Assembly: GCA_009780515.1 (NCBI GenBank)
Contig: WQZX01000034.1
Span: forward strand, 1-35,543
Direction of reading: 5' to 3'
Length of the DNA stretch: 35,543 nucleotides
Origin: Nocardioidaceae bacterium
GTDB taxonomy: Bacteria; Actinomycetota; Actinomycetes; Propionibacteriales; Nocardioidaceae
Below the pieces are notes generated by a model that saw nothing but the letters and a program-made list of their open reading frames with translations, was not told the origin of the DNA and ran no database searches. Made by a program: the position numbers and the translations under genes. Shown piece by piece: positions 8,669 through 16,790 of this stretch. How positions within the stretch are numbered: position 1 is the first letter of the stretch; each line of letters begins with the position of its first letter.

Positions 8669-10396
8669 TCAGCCTCGCTGCACCTGCATGAGGAACTCGA
8701 TGTTGGTGCGAGTTCTTCCCAGGCGCTCCACCAGCGACCGGTGGGCATCGGACGCCGACAGCTCGGCCAGCTCCGCGTCGAGCTTGGCGAGGATGGTCGA
8801 CTCCTCGTCGCTGGTGAGCAGCTCGGCATGGCGGGTGCCGGACGCGGCGACGTCGATCGCGGGGAACGACCGCTGCTCGGCAAGGTCTCGGCGCAGCCGG
8901 ATCTGGAGGTTCTCGGTGCCGTCGATCTCCTCGAAGAGCAGCTGGTCGGTGGCCGACCCGGAGTCGGCGACGACGGTGGCGATGATCGTGAGCGAGCCGC
9001 CGTTCTCGATGTTGCGGGCGGCGCCGAAGAGGCGCTTGAGGCCGTAGAGCGCGCTCGCGTCCACTCCCCCGGCCTGGACCCGGCCGTTGGCCGAGCCGGC
9101 GAGGTTGTAGGCGCGACCGAGACGGGTCAGGCCGTCGAAGAGCACGACCACGTCGTGGCCGAGCTCGACGAGCCGCTTCGCACGCTCGACGGCCAGCTCG
9201 GCCGCGGTGACGTGGTCGGCAGCGGGCCGGTCGAAGGTGCTCGCGACGACCTCGCCCTTGATCGAGCGCTCGAAGTCGGTGACCTCCTCGGGCCGCTCGT
9301 CGAGCAGCACGACCATGAGGTGCGCCTCGGGGTTGTTGGCTGTGACGGAGCTCGCGATCGAGCGGAGGATCGTCGTACGACCCGACTTCGGCGGGGCCGT
9401 GATGAGGCCACGCTGGCCGCGGCCGATCGGCGCGGCGATGTCGAGGAGCCGGCCGGTCAGGTTCTCGGAGGTCGTCTCCATCCGCAGGCGCTCGGTCGGG
9501 TGGGTCGGCGTGGAGTCGGCGAAGTCCTTGCGGCTCTTGGACTGCTCGGGGTCGGCGCCGTTGACCGCGTCGATGCGGACCATCGGGTTGAACTTCTCGC
9601 GGCGCTCGCCCTCGCGCGGCTGGCGGACCTGGCCGGCGACGGCGTCGCCGCGGCGCAGGCCGTACTTGCGGACCAGCGACAGCGACAGGTAGACGTCGTC
9701 GGTGCCGGCGAGGTAGCCGGAGGTCCGCACGAACGCGTAGTTGTCGAGCACGTCGAGGATGCCGGCCGCGGGCACGAGCACGTCGTCCTCGCGCACCTCG
9801 TGGTCGGCCTCGCGGGCGGTGCGGTTGCGGTCACGGCCGCGACGGCGTCGGTTGCGGCGGCTGCCGCCCTCGGCGTCGTCGTCACCGTCCTCGCCCTGGG
9901 CGTCGCGCGGGTCGCCCTGGTTGGCGTTCTGGTTGGCGTTCTGGTTGGCGTTCTGGCTGTTGGCCTGGCCGCCGCCCTGCTTGGCGCCCTGCCTGTCCTG
10001 AGGCTGCTGCTTCTCCTGCTTGTCCTGCTTGTCCTTCTTGTCCTGCTGCTTGTCCTTGGTGCCGTCGGACTGCTTGTCCTGCCGGGCGCCGTTGCCGGAT
10101 CGCTCCGGACGCCCTCCCTTGGCGGGCTGGTCGGCGGGCGCGGCCTTCTCGGGGGCCTTGGTGGCCTCCGGCCGGGCGGGCTCCGCCGTCTTCGCCGGGC
10201 GCTCGGGCTGTCCGCCCTGGCCGGACTGCGCCGACTTGATCGCCTCGACGAGCTGCGCCTTCTTCATGCTGCCGGCGCCGGAGATGCCCATGCCTGCGGC
10301 CATCGCCTTGAGGTCGGCGATGAGCATCGAGTTCAGGCCGCCGCCGCGCTTCTTGGCGGGCGTCTGCGCCACGGAGGCGTCAGAGGATTCGGTCAC
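8669..10396 (-). CDS. rho: Transcription termination factor Rho with N/Q-rich insert and altered P-loop
   Basis: Hexameric RNA helicase that ends transcription; 575 residues. Order: Rho_N helix motif (about 20-56), a long low-complexity insert (about 57-200) rich in Gln, Asn, Lys and Asp with three NANQ-type repeats and a basic RRNRRRRGRDRNR patch, the cold-shock RNA-binding domain (about 203-275, NYAFVRTSGYLAG), then the ATPase core. The core keeps DERPEE (366-371), the Q-loop GGVDASAL...K454 and SGTR (519-522), but the Walker A reads PPKSGRT (335-341) with Arg340 where the family has Lys (E. coli K184), and the Walker B tail is FDG (420-422) instead of LDS. The GTG start is set by GGAAGGA six bases upstream. 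It is at the canonical place between thrB and rpmE. Confidence 0.93.
   Translation of the reverse strand: MTESSDASVAQTPAKKRGGGLNSMLIADLKAMAAGMGISGAGSMKKAQLVEAIKSAQSGQGGQPERPAKTAEPARPEATKAPEKAAPADQPAKGGRPERSGNGARQDKQSDGTKDKQQDKKDKQDKQEKQQPQDRQGAKQGGGQANSQNANQNANQNANQGDPRDAQGEDGDDDAEGGSRRNRRRRGRDRNRTAREADHEVREDDVLVPAAGILDVLDNYAFVRTSGYLAGTDDVYLSLSLVRKYGLRRGDAVAGQVRQPREGERREKFNPMVRIDAVNGADPEQSKSRKDFADSTPTHPTERLRMETTSENLTGRLLDIAAPIGRGQRGLITAPPKSGRTTILRSIASSVTANNPEAHLMVVLLDERPEEVTDFERSIKGEVVASTFDRPAADHVTAAELAVERAKRLVELGHDVVVLFDGLTRLGRAYNLAGSANGRVQAGGVDASALYGLKRLFGAARNIENGGSLTIIATVVADSGSATDQLLFEEIDGTENLQIRLRRDLAEQRSFPAIDVAASGTRHAELLTSDEESTILAKLDAELAELSASDAHRSLVERLGRTRTNIEFLMQVQRG
9917..9952 (-). repeat. 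Three perfect 12-bp tandem repeats inside rho
   Basis: The unit CTGGTTGGCGTT (plus strand) is repeated three times without a mismatch and encodes the repeated Asn-Gln-Asn-Ala of the Rho insert. It probably arose by slippage and may vary in copy number between strains. Confidence 0.9.
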
Positions 10397-10420
10397 GTGA
10401 GGTCCTTCCCACGTATCACG

Positions 10421-10440
10421 GCCGCACGGAGAGGTGCGGC
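10421..10440 (-). promoter_or_regulatory. Stem-loop in the rho leader
   Basis: A perfect 7-bp stem, GCCGCAC against GTGCGGC, with a six-base loop, ending 24 bases before the rho GTG and about 11 bases before its ribosome site. It could be a terminator for thrB or a leader structure that affects rho expression. The sequence alone does not decide. Confidence 0.5.
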
Positions 10441-10562
10441 GACTTGTTCGGATCACGCTCCGGCGACCCCGGCCGGAGGGCTGGCGCACGCACGAGAGAG
10501 GCGGCGCGCGGCCAATGTAACACCACGGACGGGAGCTCGGCCCCGCCCACGCGCAGGGCGCG

Positions 10563-11462
10563 TCAGGCAGGCCGAGCACCGGTGGCGTCGACCGCGAGGG
10601 CGTGCACCGCCCAGCCCTCCGGGCATCGCGCCACCAGCCCGGCGACGTCGGAGCCGTCCGCGAAGGCGAGCACCGTCGGCCCGGCACCGGAGACGATCGC
10701 CGCCACGCCGTCCGCACGCAGCGCGTCGATCAGGTCGAGCGAGGCAGGCATCGCGGACCGGCGGTACTCCTGGTGGAGCCGGTCCTCGGTCGCCCGGAGC
10801 AGCAGCTCCGGCGCACTGGCCAGCGCAGCCACCAGGAGCGCGGCCCGGCCGGCGTTCGCCGCGGCGTCCGCATGGGGCACGGCATCGGGCAGCAGCGCCC
10901 GCGCTGCCTCGGTCGACACCGGCTCGGGCGGCACGAAGGCGACCGCGCTGATCCGCGGGTCGACCGAGCCCGGTACGGCGAAGAAGGTGCCGTCGGCATC
11001 GCGGCCGGCGATGGTGAAGCCGCCGTACAGGGCGGGGGCGACGTTGTCGGGGTGACCCTCGATCGTGGCGGCGAGGTCGAGCAACGCGTCGTCGTCGAGC
11101 AGCAGGTGCCCACCGGCCACGAGCTCGCGTGCCAGCCAGACACCCGCGACGATCGCGGCCGACGACGAGCCGAGGCCTCGGGCGTGCGGGATGACGTTGG
11201 CGCAGGAGAGCCGCAGACCCCTCGGCTGCACCCCGATCCGGTCGAAGGTCGCCCGCATCGCGCGGACGACCATGTGGCGCTCGTCGAGCGGCACCTCGCC
11301 CTCGCCCACGCCGGAGACCTCCACGACCAGGCCCTCGGGGAGCACCTCGGCCTCGAGCCGGTCACGCAGGTCGAGCGCGAGGCCGAGGGCGTCGAAGCCG
11401 GGGCCGAGGTTCGCGGAGGTCGCGGGGACCGAGACCCGTACGGGTCCGTCGACGAAGGTCAC
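10563..11462 (-). CDS. thrB: Homoserine kinase
   Basis: GHMP-family kinase that phosphorylates homoserine, the penultimate step to threonine; 299 residues. Motifs: VPATSANLGPGFDALG near the N-terminus (12-27), the phosphate-binding loop IPHARGLGSSSAA (91-103), and the C-terminal IVSGAGPTVLAF. The start is GTG at 11462, 14 bases after the thrC stop; there is no ATG in frame nearby. It is the last gene of the hom-thrC-thrB operon. The 166 bases between it and rho carry a possible -10 (TACATT, minus strand, near 10514) and the rho leader hairpin. Confidence 0.96.
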   Translation of the reverse strand: MTFVDGPVRVSVPATSANLGPGFDALGLALDLRDRLEAEVLPEGLVVEVSGVGEGEVPLDERHMVVRAMRATFDRIGVQPRGLRLSCANVIPHARGLGSSSAAIVAGVWLARELVAGGHLLLDDDALLDLAATIEGHPDNVAPALYGGFTIAGRDADGTFFAVPGSVDPRISAVAFVPPEPVSTEAARALLPDAVPHADAAANAGRAALLVAALASAPELLLRATEDRLHQEYRRSAMPASLDLIDALRADGVAAIVSGAGPTVLAFADGSDVAGLVARCPEGWAVHALAVDATGARPA

Positions 11463-11476
11463 GTCGGTGCTCGTGC

Positions 11477-12549
<1,073 letters not shown>

Positions 12550-12553
<4 letters not shown>

Positions 12554-13851
12554 TCGTCGACTCCTTCGACCCGCATCACCGAGGTCACCTCACGGACGAT
12601 GTCCATTGTGCGCAGCTCCTCCACGGTCGCCGCGAGCTGGGCGTCGCTCGCCTCGTGCGAGACGACGACGAGCTGCGCGTCCTCGCCACGACCCTCCTGA
12701 CGGACGGTCTGGATCGAGACGTCGTGCGCGGCGAAGGCGTTCGCGACCGCGGCGAGCACGCCCGCGCGATCGGCGACGTCGATCGCCACGTGGTAGCGGG
12801 TGCGGGTCTCGCCCATCGGCAGCACCGGGCGGTCGGCGTACGTCGACTCGCGGGGGCCGCGCGTCTCGGTGAGCCGGTTGCGGGCGACCGTCACCAGGTC
12901 GCCCAGCACCGCGCTCGCGGTCGGCGAGCCGCCGGCGCCGGGGCCGTAGAACATCAGCTGACCCGCCGCCTCGGACTCGACGAAGACCGCGTTGTAGGCC
13001 TCGCGCACGCTCGCGAGCGGGTGGGACCTCGGGATCATCGCGGGGTGCACACGCACGCTCACGCCCTGGTCGGCGCCCTCGCCGACCAGCTCGGCGATGG
13101 CGAGCAGCTTGACCACGCTGCCGATGTCCTTGGCCGAGCGGACGTCGCCGGCGGACACGTCGGTGATGCCCTCCCGGTGCACGTCGTTGACGCTGACCCG
13201 GGTGTGGAACGCGATGCTCGCCAGGATGGCGGCCTTCGCGGCCGCGTCGAAGCCCTCGACGTCGGCGGTCGGGTCGGCCTCGGCGTACCCGAGCGCCTGG
13301 GCCTCCTCGAGCGTCTCCTCGTAGCCCGCACCGAAGGAGTCCATCTTGTCGAGGATGAAGTTGGTGGTGCCGTTGACGATGCCGAGGACCCGGGTGACGT
13401 TGTCGCCGGCGAGAGACTCGCGCAGCGGCCGCAGGATCGGGATCGCGCCGGCGACGGCCGCCTCGTAGTAGAGGTCGCGACCGGCCTTCTCGGCCGCCTC
13501 GAACAGCGTCGGGCCGTCCTCGGCGAGCAGCGCCTTGTTGGCGGTGACGACCGACGCGCCGTTCTCCAGCGCGCTGAGGATCAGCGATCGTGCGGGCTCG
13601 ATGCCGCCGATCACCTCGACCACGAGGTCGATGTCGTCGCGGGCCACCAGCGCGGCGGCGTCGGTGGTCAGCAGGTCGGCGGGCACGTCGACCTCGCGCT
13701 TCGCGTCGAGACGGCGTACGGCGACCCCGGCGAGCTCGATCGGCGCACCCACCCGGGCGGCCAGGTCGGCGGACTGCTCGCCGAGGAGTCGCACCACCTG
13801 CGACCCGACGGACCCGCAGCCGAGGACGGCCACCTTCAGGGGATTGCTCAC
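12550..13851 (-). CDS. hom: Homoserine dehydrogenase with C-terminal ACT domain
   Basis: Reduces aspartate semialdehyde to homoserine, the branch point to threonine and methionine. The 433 residues contain a nucleotide-binding GCGSVG (11-16), ANKALLA, the catalytic-domain segment GIVNGTTNFILDKM and the metal/substrate-binding LGYAEADPTADVEG. A C-terminal ACT domain (about 350-430: RYHVAIDVADRAGVLAAVANAF) suggests feedback inhibition by threonine. The start is GTG; no Shine-Dalgarno is visible, but TAGCCT stands six bases before the GTG, so the transcript is probably leaderless. It heads the operon hom-thrC-thrB. Confidence 0.97.
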
Positions 13852-13863
13852 GGGACAAGGCTA
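13852..13863 (-). promoter_or_regulatory. Leaderless promoter of hom
   Basis: TAGCCT (13863-13858, minus strand) lies exactly six bases before the hom GTG, putting the expected transcription start on the start codon. The spacer TGTCCC and GTG are identical to those at the tetR gene at 33501. No convincing -35 is seen. Confidence 0.5.
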
Positions 13864-13921
13864 TCGGCGGATGGCCCGCGGGTCGGACTCCCGTCCACTC
13901 CCTGGGGCATCGACGTGCCGC

Positions 13922-13935
13922 TAATCTCGGGCGAC
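13922..13935 (+). promoter_or_regulatory. Probable near-leaderless promoter of the glutamate decarboxylase gene
   Basis: TAATCT at 13922-13927, eight bases before the GTG at 13936, with no Shine-Dalgarno between. It faces away from the hom promoter; the two lie within an 84-base intergenic region. Confidence 0.45.
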
Positions 13936-15297
13936 GTGAGCGACGACAACGCAGACATCACCCCTGCCTACACCGGACGGCTCGGCGTCGAGGCCATGCC
14001 GGCCCTCCGACTGCCCGACGAGTCGATAGCGCCCCGGGCGGCGTACCAGTTCATCCACGACGAGCTGATGCTCGACGGCAGCTCCCGGCTCAACCTGGCG
14101 ACCTTCGTGACCACCTGGATGGATCCGGAGGCCGGTCAGCTGATGACCGAGGCGCTGGACAAGAACATGATCGACAAGGACGAGTACCCCGCCACCGCAG
14201 CCATCGAGCAGCGCTGCGTGGCGATGGTGGCCGACCTCTTCCACGCCCCCGGCCTGAGCACGACCGACCCGGCCTCGGCGACCGGCGTCTCGACCATCGG
14301 CTCCTCCGAGGCCGTCATGCTCGCCGGGCTGGCGCTGAAGTGGCGCTGGCGGGCCAAGCGTGGCGACGCGGGCGGCAAGCCCAACCTCGTGCTCGGCTCC
14401 AACGTGCAGGTCGTGTGGGAGAAGTTCTGCCGCTACTTCGAGGTCGAGCCGCGCTACCTCCCGATGGAGCACGGCCGCTACGTGATCACGCCGGAGCAGG
14501 TGCTCGACGCCGTCGACGAGGACACCATCGGCGTCGTCGGCATCCTCGGTACGACGTTCACCGGCGAGCTCGAGCCGATCAAGGAGATCTGCGAGGCGCT
14601 GGACGCCCTCGCGGCCAAGGGCGGTCCGGACATCCCGGTGCACGTCGACGCGGCCAGCGGCGGGTTCGCCGTACCGTTCCTGCGGCCGGAGCTGGAGTGG
14701 GACTTCCGGCTGCCGCGGGTCGCCTCGATCAACGTCAGCGGCCACAAGTACGGCCTGACCTACCCGGGCATCGGGTTCGTGGTCTGGCGCGAGGCGTCCT
14801 GCCTGCCCGAGGACCTGGTCTTCCGGGTGAGCTACCTCGGCGGCGACATGCCCACCTTCACGCTCAACTTCTCGCGACCTGGCAACCAGGTCGTCGGGCA
14901 GTACTACAACTTCATCCGTCTCGGCCACGCCGGTTACACCTCGATCATGACCAGCCTGCGCGACACCGCCTCGTGGGTGGCCGACCGCCTCGCGGAGTAC
15001 GACGGCATCGAGGTGATCACCGACGGGACGGCGATCCCGGTCGTGTCGTTCATGCTCAAGGGCGACCCGGGCTTCAGCGTGTACGACCTGTCCCACGAGC
15101 TGCGGACGGGCGGCTGGCAGGTGCCGGCGTACCCGATGCCGGCCGACGCGGAGGACGTGTCGGTGCTGCGCATCGTGGTCCGCGAGGGCTTCAGTCGCGA
15201 CCTCGCCGGCCAGCTGATGCTGGCCTTCGACGACGCCTACCGCCGGCTGCAGGCCGGTGTCCGGCCGGAGTCGTCGGCCAGCGGCTTCGCGCACTGA
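13936..15297 (+). CDS. gadB: Glutamate decarboxylase (PLP-dependent)
   Basis: Converts glutamate to GABA and CO2. The 453 residues match the GAD family: ARLN-type substrate motif as SRLNLATFVTTWMD, GSSEAVMLAGLALKWRWR, HVDAASGGFAVPF, and INVSGHKYGL with the PLP lysine at Lys271. The GTG at 13936 is the only start consistent with the promoter-like TAATCT and with the usual short N-terminal tail. The gene lies on the opposite strand between hom and lysA, a place with no gene in the mycobacterial order, and no GABA/glutamate antiporter gene is next to it. It could serve acid resistance or GABA-shunt metabolism; the window does not decide. It ends in a long inverted repeat shared with lysA. Confidence 0.93.
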   Translation: MSDDNADITPAYTGRLGVEAMPALRLPDESIAPRAAYQFIHDELMLDGSSRLNLATFVTTWMDPEAGQLMTEALDKNMIDKDEYPATAAIEQRCVAMVADLFHAPGLSTTDPASATGVSTIGSSEAVMLAGLALKWRWRAKRGDAGGKPNLVLGSNVQVVWEKFCRYFEVEPRYLPMEHGRYVITPEQVLDAVDEDTIGVVGILGTTFTGELEPIKEICEALDALAAKGGPDIPVHVDAASGGFAVPFLRPELEWDFRLPRVASINVSGHKYGLTYPGIGFVVWREASCLPEDLVFRVSYLGGDMPTFTLNFSRPGNQVVGQYYNFIRLGHAGYTSIMTSLRDTASWVADRLAEYDGIEVITDGTAIPVVSFMLKGDPGFSVYDLSHELRTGGWQVPAYPMPADAEDVSVLRIVVREGFSRDLAGQLMLAFDDAYRRLQAGVRPESSASGFAH

Positions 15298-15303
15298 GCC
15301 CGC

Positions 15304-15382
15304 CGGACACCAGGACGACAAGTTCGGCCCGATCGCCGGCGGTCAGGCGCCGTCTCCGTCGAGCTTGTCGTCCTGGTGTCCG
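15304..15382. terminator. Long inverted repeat between the convergent gadB and lysA genes
   Basis: The arms 15304-15322 and 15364-15382 are perfect 19-base inverted copies (CGGACACCAGGACGACAAG and its complement). The stem can be extended inward by about six pairs including wobbles, around a loop of some 29 bases. The right arm touches the lysA stop codon. Its position fits a bidirectional terminator, though stem and loop are longer than usual. Confidence 0.75.
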
Positions 15383-16783
15383 TCAGCCGACGTCGGTCGC
15401 GAGCAGGTCGTCGACCGTCTCGCGACGCACGATCACGCGCGCCCGGCCGTCCTTGACCGCGATGACCGGCGGCCGGAGGGCGTGGTTGTAGTTCGACGCC
15501 ATCGAGCGGCAGTAGGCACCCGTCGCCGGTACGGCGAGGAGGTCCCCCGGCCGCACGTCGCTCGGCAGGAACTCGTCGCGTACGACGATGTCGCCGGCCT
15601 CGCAGTGCTTGCCGACCACCCGCGCGAGGGTGGGCGGGGCGTCCGAGCGACGTGAGGCGATCGTGGCTGAGTAGTCGGCGTCGTACAGGGCGGTGCGGAT
15701 GTTGTCGCTCATGCCGCCGTCGACGCTGATGTAGAGGCGCGCGGCGCCGCCGTCGAGCGTGACCGGCTTGACCGTGCCGACCGTGTAGACGGTGCAGGTC
15801 GACGGGCCGGCGATCGCGCGGCCGGGCTCGATCGAGAGCCGGGGGGCCTCGATGCCGAGCCCGCGGCACTCCTGGTGGACGATCTCGCGCATCCCGGCGG
15901 CCAGCTCGGCGGCGGGCTTCGGGTCGTCCTGGGTCGTGTAGGCGATGCCGAATCCGCCGCCGAGGTCCATCTCGGGCATGGCCACGCCGAGCTCGCTCGC
16001 GATCTGCGCGTGCAGCGCGAGGACCCGCTTGGCGGCGACCTCGAAGCCGGAGGTGTCGAAGATCTGGCTGCCGATGTGCGAGTGCAGGCCCAGCAGGTCG
16101 ACGCCCTCGCTCGCGACCACGCGGCGCGCGGCCTCCAACGCGTCGCCGGACGAGATCGAGAAGCCGAACTTCTGGTCCTCGTGGGCTGTGGCGATGAACT
16201 CGTGGGTGTGCGCCTCGACGCCGGCCGTCACCCGGACCATCACCCGCGCCGGCATGCCGGTCTCGGCGGCGACCGACGCGACCCGCTCGATCTCCGCGAA
16301 GGAGTCGACGACGATCCGGCCGACGCCGAGCGAGACCGCGCGGCGCAGCTCGGTCAGCGTCTTGTTGTTGCCGTGGTAGCCGATCCGCTCGGGCTCCACT
16401 CCCCCGCGCAGCGCGACGGTCAGCTCGCCGTCGGAGCAGACGTCGAGGCACAGCCCGAGCTCGGCGATCCAGCGCGCGACCGCCGTACAGAGGAAGGACT
16501 TGCCGGCGTAGTAGACGTCGGCGCCCTCGAACGCCTCCTTGAATGCCAGCGCACGCGCCTTGAAGTCGTCCTCGTCCAGGACGTACGCCGGGGTGTTGTG
16601 CTCGGCGACCAGGTCGGCGACGGCCATGCCCCCGATGACGAGGTCACCCGACTCGTCCTTGTGGGCGGTGCTCGACCACAGCGTGGCGACGAGCTCGTTG
16701 ACGTCCGTCGGGGCGCCCAGCCACGACGGGCCCCTCAGGGCTCCGGGCGCGTGGGCCCAGCCCGCCTCGTGCGTGGTGCTCAT
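15383..16783 (-). CDS. lysA: Diaminopimelate decarboxylase
   Basis: PLP enzyme (fold type III) that makes lysine from meso-diaminopimelate; 466 residues. The PLP lysine is Lys95 in VYYAGKSFLC. Also seen: HSHIGSQI, the glycine-rich DLGGGFGI, EPGRAIAGPS, and the dimer-partner cysteine in HCEAGD. The N-terminal extension of about 25 residues is typical for actinobacteria. The ATG lies seven bases after the argS stop with no strong ribosome site, so it probably relies on reinitiation. argS and lysA form an operon that is separated from hom by gadB. Confidence 0.96.
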   Translation of the reverse strand: MSTTHEAGWAHAPGALRGPSWLGAPTDVNELVATLWSSTAHKDESGDLVIGGMAVADLVAEHNTPAYVLDEDDFKARALAFKEAFEGADVYYAGKSFLCTAVARWIAELGLCLDVCSDGELTVALRGGVEPERIGYHGNNKTLTELRRAVSLGVGRIVVDSFAEIERVASVAAETGMPARVMVRVTAGVEAHTHEFIATAHEDQKFGFSISSGDALEAARRVVASEGVDLLGLHSHIGSQIFDTSGFEVAAKRVLALHAQIASELGVAMPEMDLGGGFGIAYTTQDDPKPAAELAAGMREIVHQECRGLGIEAPRLSIEPGRAIAGPSTCTVYTVGTVKPVTLDGGAARLYISVDGGMSDNIRTALYDADYSATIASRRSDAPPTLARVVGKHCEAGDIVVRDEFLPSDVRPGDLLAVPATGAYCRSMASNYNHALRPPVIAVKDGRARVIVRRETVDDLLATDVG

Positions 16784-16790
16784 CGGCCGA

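Noticed and set aside
9917..9952. Possible CRISPR or intergenic repeat array
   Set aside because: The repeats are contiguous 12-bp units in frame inside rho, without spacers.
7523..10951. A very long plus-strand open frame (over 1100 codons) opposite prfA, rpmE and rho
   Set aside because: It is antisense to three clear genes, has Arg/Gly/Val/Asp-rich meaningless composition and no domain; high GC removes stop codons in this frame.
13921..15321. A minus-strand open frame of 466 codons opposite gadB
   Set aside because: It is the shadow of a well-conserved glutamate decarboxylase and crosses the terminator repeat.
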